From positions 310,001 through 374,000 of the forward strand of contig JADDMT010000005.1 of the NCBI GenBank assembly GCA_021401465.1: 64,000 nt of DNA. The letters are read 5' to 3'. Each line of letters begins with the position of its first letter. Within the stretch, counting starts at the first letter, position 1. Of this stretch, positions 37,761 to 48,644 are shown piece after piece. The position numbers were made by a program, and so were the translations under genes. The notes beneath the pieces are model-generated. The model worked only from the letters and a program-made list of their open reading frames with translations, did not search any database and was not told the DNA's origin. The DNA comes from Teratosphaeria epicoccoides (lineage: Eukaryota > Ascomycota > Dothideomycetes > Mycosphaerellales > Teratosphaeriaceae).

Positions 37761-39188
37761 TCATTCGTGTGACGGTCGCCTGATGCTGCCGAATCCGCCG
37801 AGCTGTCCAAACGGAGCGCCGAAATTACTACTCGGCTTCTTCTTGAGCCTGATACCACCCTGCTCGAACTTGGTGTGCACCTCGGCGTCATGGATCTCCT
37901 GAGGCGACATGGCAGTGTTCCCATTTGGAGGAGAGAAATCGGTTGGGCTTATGACTGCGCAGCCAGACTCTGCGCCGGAAGTGACGTTGTCACGACCTGG
38001 TTGCTGACTTGGTTGCTGAGGGCCTGAGGATCTAGAGATGCCGTCAGTCCCACCACGTATTGACGAAGGAGCTGTCTGATGCTAGAACGTACAGTGATTC
38101 CGTTCTTGGTGCCGCGGCTGCCTTATCTGTTGGGTGTGCAGATGGTGCCAAGCCCGGGCTTGGCTGAGCGAAGACAGTTGGTCTGCCCTCGGTATCGGGG
38201 TGCGACTCAATCTGTTGTAGACGTCTCGACAGAGCATCGACCGTGAACGTGCCGTCGTCAGGTCTGTTTGGCAGCTCTGGAAGGTTCAATGCTCCACTGA
38301 GAGCTGGGTCCTCATCGTCGTCGTGACTTCGAGTCAAGAAGGCATTGATGTGCGTGTTGTTGCGAGTGGGTGTATCCTCAACTCCGTCCAAGAGCATGTC
38401 CTTTGGTGGCGGAGTCGGTAGTCGTGGCAGCTTCAAAGGTGTGTGACCTGCCAGCTGGCGATGCTGTGGCGGCACAGGTGAGAGGCTCTTGGCTGTGGTT
38501 GGGGGCGACACAGGAACTTCGTCAACTTTGACATCTTGGTCGATTGTGAGTGAAGCGTGACGTCCAGATCGACTTTGCACCTTCAGGCCGTTCACTCCAG
38601 GCACCGGTGGTCTGCCTGGAAGATCAATGCACTGTGGCGCACCGTCGCGTCTGCGCGACAGCGGCTGTGTGTTTTCATCTTCCGCGATGATAGGTAGTCG
38701 GGGTCCACTGCTCATAGCTCTTGACGGCGGCGAGCCCAGGCCACCACTGCCTTTGCCGTTCAAAGGTGACATGACAGGTGATCTTGCTGGGCTACTCCAA
38801 TGTCAGAAAGCACTTGGCGTGGTGACAGCAGGTTTGCTCACCTATGATGATGGTCTTTGTTCCTGAGAAGCTGTTCCAGGCTTGCGATGCGCTGGTACAG
38901 CCTGTCTTTCTCCAGACTCCAGACCTGTCGCTCTGCCGCAAAGGCCTCGTGCAGCAGTTCCAACGCCTTGTTCTGCTGATCCACGATCACCTGCATGTCG
39001 CGCTCTTGCGGACTGCTGAGGCCCATCATGGCTGCCGCCGAAGGAGACTGCGGTGAGTGTCTGGTGGGCGACAGGCAGCCGGTGCCTAGAGAGTCGTTCG
39101 CGGTGTGGGCGAAGGCAAGCGGCGGACTTCTGGCGCACGACGCAGCTGGCGGCGAAACGGTCAATTCGGAGTGAAGAGAATCCATCAT
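37761..39188 (-). CDS. Coiled-coil, low-complexity protein of unknown function
   Basis: Three exons on the minus strand, 39188-38842, 38791-38093 and 38031-37761 (introns 50 and 61 nt, GTGAGC and GTACGT donors), give 438 residues in one continuous frame. Near residues 70-115 is a predicted coiled coil (DMQVIVDQQNKALELLHEAFAAERQVWSLEKDRLYQRIASLEQLL). The rest is Pro/Ser-rich with SPP and TPPP motifs. The C-terminus is conserved-looking and basic (EVHTKFEQGGIRLKKKPSSNFGAPFGQLGGFGSIRRP). I do not recognise a named family. Consistent splice signals and phases across three exons argue it is a real gene. Start at the double Met (39188); upstream frame starts are non-ATG. Confidence 0.75.
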
Positions 39189-40154
39189 CGCTCTATCCTG
39201 CTTAGTGTGGATTGTTATTTGTGGCGCTCCTTCAAGCTTGCGCAGTACATGTACGGCCGGCGCTGCAATGGCAGCCCGACCACGAATTTTCAAACCACCT
39301 CCGCCGACGAATGAGCCACGCGAGTGGAGCAGGCCCTTGTTATGAACACGACTGCACGAATGAAAACGTCATGCTGCGCGCGGACGATGCCGCGGGAATT
39401 AGGGAGATCGTCAGGGCAGGCTAACCTTACCTTAGCCTTTCCATGTAATCACCATCCCTGTGGCTTGCTTGCTTGGGAGGACGTGGCACCCTAGACGACC
39501 AGACAGAACCTGGCGACCTGGCACAGCGCTGACCGTGCGTTGGCAGAATTTCTTTGCTGCGAGCACAGGCGCCAGCGTTGAGCCGTGCGGTCTGCAGCAT
39601 CCGCCGCGTGCGCGTTTGCTCGTGGTGTTCACCACATGCGACTACCTCCTACCTCGGCCTCCGCCATCAGCAGAAGGAAGGCTTTGCCCTCCAAGCATGT
39701 GAGGGCACCCGGCACACGAAAGTCCGCATCGTTCGCACGCGCGTCGTGGATGATCCTGTACGAACCAAGGGCCCCCCAGCACGAGCCGCGAAACAAGTGC
39801 TCGGTGCGCACTCTCCGAAGTGCAATGATCAACTCAATCTAAGAAAGCAAGAGGCACCAGCTGTGTTGGGCACAGATAGTTCAATGTGTTTCACCATCGC
39901 GATTGGCGAACCAAAGAGGGCCTCAGCCGTGTCTTAGCTTGGCCGCGGGAGTAGCGAGGCAAGCGAATGCTCGCAAGCACAAGTCTCTACTACTGATGAA
40001 AAAAATGCAGGTACACTGAGATACACCAGAGATAACCCCGGGAGCTCCCTGCCACGTTCACGTGGTTAGTAATATTAGCAGTGCGAAGCAAGGTCTCATC
40101 CAAAAGAAGCGCAGTCCCAGCTGAATCGCATGGCTGAGACACCAAGGAGGCCAG
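39189..40154. other. Intergenic
   Basis: About 970 bp with only chance ORFs. A short palindrome CCACGTTCACGTGG (about 40052), containing the E-box CACGTG, lies downstream of the epoxide hydrolase gene. No gene or mobile element was recognised. Confidence 0.45.
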
Positions 40155-41296
40155 CTAGATCTTGCTCTTCCCACCAAAGACCACACCCTCAAACCAGCTC
40201 GTGATCAAGTTATTCGTCTCCTGCGGCGTATGCCATAATGCCCAATGACCCGCCGGCACCTCACCTCTCGTCAACTTCGGGATCTCCGCCTCCATCCTCC
40301 TGCTCAATGACGGGATGAGAATGTCGTCTCTCAAAGCCTGGATGAACAGAACAGGCTGTGAGATGCCTTCACGGTTCTGAGCAGGCATCTGCATTTCGTC
40401 CTCGTAATTGACCTTTCGGGTACGGTACCAGTTTAGAGGCCCATGGATGCCGTTCCGGCAGAACTCGCGGACGTAGTAGTCCAGCTCCTGTGATTTGTCA
40501 GAAGGCAGCAACATCCGCAAAGAAGGAGGCAAACGCACCTCCTCGCTCAACAAAGGTGACATCCCAATCTCATCATCCCTCAACACGTCAAGATCTACAC
40601 CCTTCTCTGGCGTCATGAATCTCCTTCCAGAACTCGACTTCCCACCATACGAACCCAGCAGAAGCTTTCGAATCATTTTCTCACCCTTGACGACACTCTC
40701 AATCACCCCATCCTTACTCCCAAGCTGCAACTGATAGCCAAAATTCGGCAGCGGGCCATTGACCAAAGTCTCGGTGTCCACATACTTACCAGTCGGCCCC
40801 GAGTATGGCGTCGCCACAGAGAATACATGGCTGACAAGCTCTGGATACCATTGCGCCGTTCGGTAGACCACAGCACCTCCCCAGTCATGACCGCCGAGGA
40901 TGATCTTGGAGACGCCGATGGATTTGGCGATGGCAGCGATCGCATCGGCGTGATTCTTAAACCCGAAGTCGTGAAGGTTCGAAGACGTGCCGGTTCGCCC
41001 ATAGCCCATGCAATCGATGGCCAGTGCTCTGAGACCGAGCGCGTTGAGCATTGGGATCTGGTAGCGCCATGCTAATGAGATGTCTGGGAAGCCATGGACG
41101 AGGATCACGGTGCCGCGCTGCGGCTGGCTGTTGGAGGGTGCAGAGTCAAGGTAGTCTCAATCGCTGAACGTCAGTGTCAAGCATTGCAGTCTCGTGGTCA
41201 TACTATGATGGGATCCTCACGCCACTTCCTGCCATTCACATCGCAATAGCCATGCTTGACTCTCGGATCATGAGGGGAAACCTTCTCGACCGCCAT
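40155..41296 (-). CDS. Alpha/beta-hydrolase, epoxide hydrolase type, C-terminal SKI
   Basis: Exons 41296-41221 and 41155-40155 (65-nt intron, GTGAGG..TTGAG, branch CTGAC) give 358 residues. Exon 1 encodes MAVEKVSPHDPRVKHGYCDVNGRKW. Exon 2 has the oxyanion motif HGFPD, the LAIDCMGYGRT strand, the nucleophile elbow GGHDWGG (Asp nucleophile), a lid region, an acid in ALRDD, and the catalytic His in AGHWALWHTPQ. HGxP and an Asp nucleophile are the soluble epoxide hydrolase pattern. The enzymes open epoxides to diols; the natural substrate is unknown. The protein ends Ser-Lys-Ile, a possible variant peroxisomal signal. Confidence 0.92.
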
Positions 41297-41769
41297 GTTG
41301 TGTGCAGGTCCGATTTCTTAGCGACTCATACAAATATGAGATATATGAATGATAAACTACATCGCACGAGCAGACAACCTATATATGTCGATTGCAGAGA
41401 TGCCACACTGCCTCCTACCTTAACAGGCAGCCCGAGGTAGCGCTCCCCGAATTGAGCCATCAGCTCCGACACCATGATTGGCTACACATGTAGTCTTGCG
41501 GTGATCCCGAGGAATGCAGTGTCACATTCAAGTCTCCACCAGACTCTTTTCAATGTTGTGATCGGAGACATAAAGTGCTGAGTGGCAAGGGTGGATACAG
41601 GACGCAATCCTTCGGTGTGGCCGGGCAAGTGGAGCAGGGGCTTGTGCTAAGCCCGCTGCCGCTGAGACTGCCCTTTCAGAGTGCTATGGCGGGCTGCTAC
41701 AACATGATGCATGCTGCCCTAATGGCATAGCGAAAATACAATGACATTTCAGCGACGGGCACAGAATGC
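41297..41769. other. Intergenic
   Basis: Between the epoxide hydrolase start and the pinin 3' end. No gene seen. Confidence 0.45.
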
Positions 41770-42927
41770 TCAAGAAGCGCTGTGTGCATCTTCGACAGCG
41801 CCGTCCTTTCTCTCGTCCTGGTCAACGCCTTTGGCCTTGTCTACTCCGACAGCCTGTTCCTCCTCTGAAGCAGGCTCGTCTCCGTCGTTGTTGGCTACGT
41901 TAGCATTACCCGAAGGCTCTGACGCTTCATGCACATTTGTAGGCTGGTCAGTATCGTCGGACTTAGCTGGAGCCCATGAGGCAGGCGGTGGCTCCTCTGT
42001 ATCTACGATCGTCTGTTCCAGGTCTTCTGAAGACGTTGCGGCTGTATGCTTGAAACCATGTTCGAGAGGCGTAGCATCTTCTTGTCGGTGATCTGCGTCA
42101 TCATTAGCGACTCCTTCCCATATCTTGAGTACTTTGCTGAGCAGATCAGACTCACGCTGCTGAAGCTCTTCTGTGCCTTTGCTGCGAATTGAACGACCCT
42201 CAAATTTGGCAAGCTCTCGCTCAACTTGATCTTCAGCTTCTCTGATTTGCTCATCAATGCGGTCTTCTTCGTCGGTTCGAAGATCCCACGGTCGATAGAA
42301 CTACAGCTTATCAGCACACAAGGCAAAATCGTTGCACAAGGCTTTTATCGTACCAGCTTCGGCTCATTTGATGTCTGCAGAAAGTTGGCAGTATCGAGCA
42401 TTTGCTTATGTCGCATGTGCATCTACTCAAAGAGTCAGCTTGCGCCCTATGTCTCCTCTTGACAGCATCCTGAGACCGACATTTTGCTCATCGACCGTCC
42501 GCTGCGTCTTCCTCCGCTGCTCCGCTACCCGATCCAATTGTCTTTGCTTGTTCTCGAGGCGCTCATTGTCCTGTCGCTGGAGCTCAGCTTTTCTTCTTTC
42601 CTCGATCTCTCTGCGCCTCTTCGTCTCTCTATCTGATGGTTGGTTCAGGTTTCCCAAAAGAGCACCAAAAAGCCGCTTGCTTCTCTTCTTCTCGTCTGTT
42701 ACAATACTCTTGCGTCGCGCGTCTTTGGGCTCATCTTGCCTCTGCTTCGAAGCTGCAGTAGATCCCACATGGGACTCCTGGACTGCTGCACCACCCTCGT
42801 TTTCATGTTCGGGAAGATTCTTACCAGGAGATACGCATTGCCTCTTGTTCTCCTGCTCCGATGCTTCACTTCGGCGGCGCTTCAACCCATTCACGCTGAG
42901 AGGCCCTGGATCTGCCTCGGTCACCAT
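41770..42927 (-). CDS. Pinin/SDK/MemA domain protein (splicing-associated)
   Basis: Three exons, 42927-42481, 42422-42354 and 42300-41770, give 348 residues. Residues about 65-175 form the pinin domain: KKRSKRLFGALLGNLNQ, ETKRRREIEERRKAELQRQ, RHKQMLDTANFLQTSNEPKL and FYRPWDLRTDEEDRI. The last two blocks appear only after splicing. The C-terminal half is acidic and disordered (EEPPPASWAP, DGDEPASEEE). Pinin-family proteins sit in exon-junction and spliceosome assemblies. The first intron's donor (GTCGGT) is weak but its branch point (CTGAC) and acceptor (TTGAGTAG) are good; the second intron is canonical (GTACGA..CTGTAG). An in-frame extension upstream of 42927 is probably leader sequence. Confidence 0.85.
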
Positions 42928-43236
42928 CGCGATCTTGCAATCGGGGCGCTTGACGACTGTTAGTATAACGGCTTTTGGACATGCGGGAAGCAGATCTCTG
43001 TCGCTCCGTGTGAATCCCTGTGAGGAACGAAGACCTGAATTGATCAAGAGTAGCACATGTACTTCAAGCGAGCAGCGACTTCTGTCACGTACTCGAAAGT
43101 TCCTGGCCGAGGTATCTGATGACAATGGCGTGAATGGGTAGAATGGGGCTCCTTTTGCAAGAGAGCAGAGTCAGGTGCCTTCTACATGTACTATCTTGCA
43201 CTTCTGCTGTTTACCCGACTTTTGTATACTCCCAAA
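42928..43236. other. Intergenic between pinin and THI6
   Basis: 309 bp; both flanking genes are on the minus strand. It probably holds the pinin promoter and THI6 3' UTR. Confidence 0.45.
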
Positions 43237-44850
43237 TCATACACATTCGACTTTGGCAGCCTGTGCCCACCTGCCATCCCCGGCGATACTTTCCTGCCGA
43301 ATCAAGTACAGCTCATCAATGAAAGCCGGCACAAAGGTCCCAGGACCCCTGACCTGCTCCCGTCTAGCAGCCCTCTCAGCAGAAATTTCATAGATTAGCA
43401 AGCCGATGAGCGCAGCCAGCAGCTTGTCTTCTCTCTCGACAGCAAGAAGACTTGCTATAGTCGTGCCTAGCGTACAGCCTGATCCAGTGATTTCGCCAAG
43501 CAACTCGTGCCCATTAGAAATTGTAAACGTGCGCTCGCCATCGCTGATAATGTCCGTACTCCCGGTCATGAGGATGACGTTCCGATTGCGCGCAGCGGTG
43601 TCTTTGACTACAGCAATCTTCTCCTGGAGCGACAGTGTCGATGTGCCGGAATCAACGCCATGCTGTTTCACGCCTTGTGCACCAGACACGGTTCGAATTT
43701 CGCCCTCGTTGCCTTTGATCACATCGAAGTAGCCACCCGCCATCAGCGCCTTCACGCCTTCTCGCCTTTGCTCTGTTGCACCCGCGCCTACCGGGTCGAA
43801 TAGCGCAGGTCCACCAATACGATTATAAGCCGCCAGTGCCTTGAGATGATTGTTCCGTACTTCAGGAGTGGTGGTACCCATGTTGATCACTAGGCTTCCT
43901 CCTAACGCCGCTAGATCTGCAGCTTCGTGACCATTATTACTCATAATCGGAGAAGAACCAACTGCCACAGCAACATTAGCAGCGATATTCTGAACAACGA
44001 GGTTGGTCATATTATGACAGAGAGGCTTCTGAGCTGCCATCCGGGCGATGATCTGTGGCGCTGTCCTGACAATGTCATCGCGACCAAGGTTGGACTTGGC
44101 TCCTGATGTCGCGAAGGCTGGCGGTGTAGCGATAAGCCTCTTGAGGTTCGAAGTTGCGGTTTTGGGGTCAGCAGATGCCATAATTGCGCTGACAACGGCC
44201 ACCCCATCCAGCTGCTTGACCGGCGAAGCGGATTGGTAGAGAATGCGCTGGGCGTTGCTTGCATTGATGCCTCCAATGGCTACTGTCTTCACAGCCAGGT
44301 TTGCCTTGGCTAGCTCAGCTAAAATGCTTTGTACGCCTGCAGTCCCTATGATTGACTTCGTATTCTCTTTCGTTGGCGTTGCATACACAGTGCCAAGTCC
44401 CAAGTAATCGGCGCCATCCCGCGCAGCGACCAGTGCTTCTTCCAAATTATTAGCAGTCACGCCAATGATGGCATTGGGCCCCAGCATTTTGCGCGCAGTC
44501 TTTAGATCCAGATCATCTTGGCCGACGTGCACCCCTTCGACTCCAGATGCAAGTGCAACGTCCACGCGGTCATTGATGAGGAGAGGCACGCCGGCTGGCT
44601 TGGTAACAGCGTGCAGCGCTTTGGCTATGCGGACCAATTCACCGGTGTCCGAAGTCTTGTCTCGCAATTGAACTATCGTGGTGCCTGAATATGCGTGAGT
44701 GTTTGAGGCCTTAAGAACCCAAGTAAATGATGAGCAATTACCTCCTTCAACAGCTGCCTTGACGACTGTCAGCAGGTCCTTGTCGCCCAAAATCGCGGGC
44801 GTGGAATCTGTGACGAGATATAGCGAGTAGTCTACTCCAGCTTTATTCAT
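43237..44850 (-). CDS. THI6: Bifunctional thiamine-phosphate synthase / hydroxyethylthiazole kinase
   Basis: Two exons, 44850-44742 and 44684-43237, give 518 residues. The N-terminal half is thiamine-phosphate synthase: DYSLYLVTDS, QLRDKTSDT, LINDRVDVALASGVEGVHVGQDD, DYLGLGTVYATPTK and AIGGINASN. The C-terminal half is hydroxyethylthiazole kinase: PLCHNMTNLVVQNIAANVAVAVGSSPIM, GALFDPVGAGAT-like (GPALFDPVGAGAT) and ITGSGCTLGTTIAS. This fusion is typical of fungal Thi6, which joins the pyrimidine and thiazole precursors into thiamine monophosphate. The 57-nt intron is a multiple of three with no stop, so unspliced mRNA would insert 19 residues before TTIVQLRD. No TPP riboswitch was recognised. 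Divergent from TIF5. Confidence 0.96.
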   Translation of the reverse strand: MNKAGVDYSLYLVTDSTPAILGDKDLLTVVKAAVEGGNCSSFTWVLKASNTHAYSGTTIVQLRDKTSDTGELVRIAKALHAVTKPAGVPLLINDRVDVALASGVEGVHVGQDDLDLKTARKMLGPNAIIGVTANNLEEALVAARDGADYLGLGTVYATPTKENTKSIIGTAGVQSILAELAKANLAVKTVAIGGINASNAQRILYQSASPVKQLDGVAVVSAIMASADPKTATSNLKRLIATPPAFATSGAKSNLGRDDIVRTAPQIIARMAAQKPLCHNMTNLVVQNIAANVAVAVGSSPIMSNNGHEAADLAALGGSLVINMGTTTPEVRNNHLKALAAYNRIGGPALFDPVGAGATEQRREGVKALMAGGYFDVIKGNEGEIRTVSGAQGVKQHGVDSGTSTLSLQEKIAVVKDTAARNRNVILMTGSTDIISDGERTFTISNGHELLGEITGSGCTLGTTIASLLAVEREDKLLAALIGLLIYEISAERAARREQVRGPGTFVPAFIDELYLIRQESIAGDGRWAQAAKVECV

Positions 44851-46032
44851 GTCAATGGATTGTGATGTTGATGTCTCTCACTTCGTACCTAGTAGACGAC
44901 TACGAGAGAAGGGAAGCTCTGTTGCAAAATTTATCAGCCTTACCTACTGTAGTCTTGTCCTAGCCACGACAACCTGGAAGGCTTCGTTTTCGCCACAGCG
45001 GAATCGCAGCCTCCATCACTCTGGCTGGCACGCGGGAATCTGCAAAATGCTATGCGGATAGCGACGCTGTGGTCAGAAGGCGATCAACTTATGAATACCC
45101 ATATACCTTAGTTGGAAGACGTCCTTGCACACTGCCTTCAGCGAATGGTACCTAACGAAGATTTCGGTGCCCGGGATGGAGACAACACTCTGTTTACGTT
45201 GCCAAATACACGTATTGCTACGTGTGCAGCGCATGAATCCGAAGGAAAAGCCCCAGTGTCCAAGAGCCATCGTGATTCCATGCAGGCCTGACTGAGAAGC
45301 AGTCACGAGAAACAGTCGTGGCGTCACGTAATAACCAGTGACCCAAGTTTCGCAGTGCTTAGAGAGGAGGCTCGGCAGTCACATGTGGCAAGAGCCGCCG
45401 CCTCACAAAACTTCCTGGTGCAGCGTCTTCCTCTTCTTTTTTCCATCAGCCCACAAGAAGACTTTCCGGACTATCAACACACATCACCATCACAAAGCTT
45501 CTTGCCATCAGCACTTATTAACAATCTACGCTGTCACAGACAAACTGAAGGCCGCCACCATAGCCCGACACCAGAGCGCGATTCCCATTCCACCGCGGCG
45601 ACCACCATCGACCCTCGATTCACACGGCAGCTTGGGTGCAGAGTTTATGTATTCGTCCCGGCACGCTTTCGTCGACCCGCCGCTCACGCAGCAAAAATTC
45701 CCGCCCATACCGAGACGACCGCGTCGTAACGGCCACGAGCGCAACATCGGCTAACCCGTTGACCGGAAAGAGATTTCTCAAAGACAACTGCCTGCAGGCT
45801 CTGTCAGACACAGCAAACCTGCGTCTCCGCCTGCTATATACTACGGGAAAACCATAGCTTTGCCCATCATAGACACAGCAAACGCCGCTGCTGTCTACTG
45901 CATGTCTTTCTCGACTTCCACTACGTTAGCGTCCTCTGCTACGTCCGCCACCCACCACAATATCCACCATTGAGCTTCTCATCATCGCACCTCTTCAGCC
46001 CAAGCCACAACAGCTCGCACTACACCGCGATC
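44851..46032. promoter_or_regulatory. Long intergenic between divergent THI6 and TIF5
   Basis: About 1.2 kb. The half next to TIF5 (about 45420-45970) is rich in CA and CT runs typical of fungal leaders and contains small ATG-initiated ORFs that might be upstream ORFs. No other gene was seen. Confidence 0.5.
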
Positions 46033-47322
46033 ATGGCCAACATCAACATTCGCCGGGATGTCCAGGATCCCTTCTACCGCTACAAGATGGAGCGCTTGCA
46101 GTCCAAGGTCGAAGGCAAGGGCAATGGCATCAAAACCGTTGTCGTCAACCTGAGCAATGTCGCTCAGCAGCTCTACCGCCCGCCAAACTACGTCATCAAG
46201 TATTTCGGCTTCGAATTGGGTGCCCAGACCAACATCGACCCCAAGGATGACCGCTGGATTATCAACGGCGCCCACGAGGCTAGCAAGCTTCAGGACCACC
46301 TGGATGGCTTCATCAACAAGTTTGTCCTCTGCAAGAGCTGCAAGAATCCAGAGACCGTGGTCAGCATCAAAGACGGCGAGATTCTAATGGACTGCAAAGC
46401 CTGTGGTCAGATCACGAGGCCCGACTTGCGCCACAAGCTGTCTGGCTTCATCCTCAAGAACGCACCAAAGAAGGGTAAGAAGGACAAGTCTACCAAGAAG
46501 GCCGATCGCAAAGCCCGCAAGCTGCGTGAGCAGAACGGTGGTCATGGCTCTGATGAGGACGAGGCCAACGGCAATGGACATCCCAGCCCTGGTGACAGCG
46601 GCTCGGACAATGCGGACGAGAATGGTGACGTGGGTAACGAGGCTGGCAGTGACGACGAGCTCACTCGCCAAGCGCAAGAGCTCAACGAACCTGAAAAGGA
46701 GGTCGAGTGGTCCGTCGATACCAGCGCCGAGGCTATGAGGGCTCGTGCTCAGGCTCTGCCCGAGGACCTCAAGCACACCCTCGTGATCGAGGACAACGAG
46801 GACGGCGAGGGTGAGGGCGGTCCCAGCAAGTACGACGACCTTGGCAAGTGGATCGAGGAACAAGCCGCTGAAAAGGGCGGCGTCACCATGGTCGACAATG
46901 TGGACATCTACATCAAGGCCAAGGAGCTCGGCATCGAAAGCAAGCATCGCACACTTGTCGTGTTGGCTCAGACGCTGTTCGACGATAACATTGTCAAGCA
47001 GATCGAGCCTCGCGCTGGTATGCTCAAGAAGATGATTGGTGACAAGAAATCCGATAAGGCTGAGAAAGCCTTCTTGGGTGGTGTTGAGCGCTTTGTTGGT
47101 GTCGAGAAGCCTAATCTGGTGCCGATGGTCTCAGCTATCTTGCTCAAGGTGTACGAGAATGACATCGTGTCCGACGAGGTCTTGAAGTCTTGGGGCGGCA
47201 AGGCCAGCAAGAAATACGTCGACTTGGCCACTAGCCGCAAAGTCCGCAAGTCTGCGGAAAAGTTCTTGGAGTGGCTCGCGAACGCCGAGAGCGAGGATGA
47301 GGAAGACAGCGACGGGGAGTAG
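46033..47322 (+). CDS. TIF5: Translation initiation factor eIF5
   Basis: Single exon, 429 residues, starting MANINIRRDVQDPFYRYKM at 46033. The open frame extends upstream only from a TTG. The N-terminal GAP domain includes the catalytic Arg in FYRYKM (Arg16, equivalent to yeast Arg15), the KVEGKGNGIKT motif and YVIKYFGFELGAQT. A zinc ribbon follows (CKSCKNPE..DCKACG). A lysine-rich then acidic linker (EDEANGNG..DDELTRQ) leads to the C-terminal W2/HEAT domain (LVVLAQTLFDDNIVKQIEPR through WLANAESEDEEDSDGE with acidic-aromatic boxes). eIF5 stimulates GTP hydrolysis by eIF2 during start-codon selection. Confidence 0.97.
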   Translation: MANINIRRDVQDPFYRYKMERLQSKVEGKGNGIKTVVVNLSNVAQQLYRPPNYVIKYFGFELGAQTNIDPKDDRWIINGAHEASKLQDHLDGFINKFVLCKSCKNPETVVSIKDGEILMDCKACGQITRPDLRHKLSGFILKNAPKKGKKDKSTKKADRKARKLREQNGGHGSDEDEANGNGHPSPGDSGSDNADENGDVGNEAGSDDELTRQAQELNEPEKEVEWSVDTSAEAMRARAQALPEDLKHTLVIEDNEDGEGEGGPSKYDDLGKWIEEQAAEKGGVTMVDNVDIYIKAKELGIESKHRTLVVLAQTLFDDNIVKQIEPRAGMLKKMIGDKKSDKAEKAFLGGVERFVGVEKPNLVPMVSAILLKVYENDIVSDEVLKSWGGKASKKYVDLATSRKVRKSAEKFLEWLANAESEDEEDSDGE

Positions 47323-48506
47323 GTCGAAAGACGACTCCTGTGGAAGAGTGCGGGCGGTTTTGCGTGCTACGGAAAAGCAGGCTTCTTGATGCCAAAATTG
47401 TTTGAGACTGATTGTCCTTGCGATGCGTTTTTTTGTCGGAAAACAGATGCTAATCCCTTACCTATCCCCTGACACGATAGCACAATTTTCATAGACCTGG
47501 CAGGCTTGCTTGCTGATTTGACAGTACCAAACCCTGGATACATAGATGACTTTCCGCTCAGTATATCCATTGCAACACCCACCTTCTCCATCTCTCACAT
47601 GCGCGCTTAGTCTATCTTGCATATACTGAGGGGCCTACCCGATGTATACATTTCTTCTGTGATTGCGCGTGTGCATTCGACCGCTGCCCGAAGACGACGG
47701 CCCTGCCGCTCGGCGTGGCTACCACGCCATTGAGTAATCCTGTTGCTGTGTCTACACCGCCGGCGGCCGCTCACATCAAGGCGCTGTGAGAATAGTCGAA
47801 CAGATCCTACGGCATTCGGGAAGCTCTCCTTCATTAGAGTTTTCGTTGGCCCTGCGCCATGCGGAACATGTGGGGTCTCTCGCCGTAGCGTGTCGCGCCG
47901 CCGCTGCCGCGACCCAAGGGGGCGGAACATGCTACTGTATTGTATTACATACTCGAGGCCGGTGAACAGATCGTTTGCACAATATTTTATGATCTCTGAG
48001 CGGCCATGTTGCAGGGGATTTGCACTGACTCAGCTCGGGTCATCGCCGGACAGGTCCACTTGGCTGTTGCCTGTCCCTGCATAAGAGCGAGCGTCAGCGG
48101 CCAAGACACTGAATAAATAGATGCCAGCTCGAAAAAGTCAAGCGCGTCGGTCGAGAGCGTCATCAGCCGGAGACCCCCCTCAGCCTACAGCGACACCCAC
48201 CTTCTCCTGCGCCTCACTGCATCACGTCGCATCCATTCCGCGTTAGGATTCCTTTGTTCATCACATCCCACGCCTGGCGCGGTTGCCGCCTGATCCTCCA
48301 AATGGAATCTGACTCACTCCGCCAAAGGACGCTGCGCCGGCGCGAGAGGGCACGTTAGTCACAGCTTCCCTGCGTCGGGACGTGTGACCTCTCTTCTGGT
48401 GGGTCTCAGTTTACTTGCTCTCTTCCCTACTTCGGTAAGCTGCCCACTCACCATTTGCCGCCCGCCGCCGACCTTGCAGAGCTGCCCAGTTTTTGGCTCC
48501 CCCTCG

Positions 48507-48515
48507 TTATCTGAT
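48507..48515 (-). promoter_or_regulatory. Perfect iron-GATA site ATCAGATAA
   Basis: On the minus strand the nine bases read ATCAGATAA, an exact match to ATCWGATAA, the element bound by fungal iron-repressing GATA factors (SreA/Sre1/Urbs1). It lies 130 bp before the siderophore-transporter start codon. Confidence 0.65.
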
Positions 48516-48538
48516 CATTCTTACTTGAGAACGAGTCG

Positions 48539-48547
48539 GTATCTGAT
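48539..48547 (-). promoter_or_regulatory. Near-perfect iron-GATA site ATCAGATAC
   Basis: Eight of nine bases match ATCWGATAA. It lies 24 bp from the perfect site and about 100 bp before the start codon, in the same orientation. Confidence 0.5.
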
Positions 48548-48644
48548 CTAAGTGCATCCAATTATTTCCACAGGCGCATAACAAACTACTCATATGTCGC
48601 GGCTTGTGTTGCCGCTGTGAGGGCAACAGTCACCACTGCCCTCC

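Larger units (their letters stand above)
47323..48644. other. Intergenic, promoter of siderophore transporter
   Basis: About 1.3 kb. No gene was recognised. The last 150 bp contain two GATA-factor sites (listed separately). Confidence 0.5.

Noticed and set aside
43237..44850. TPP riboswitch search around THI6
   Set aside because: I saw no recognisable TPP-aptamer core (such as CUGAGA) in the leader; fungal riboswitches are usually on THI4 and NMT1, not THI6.
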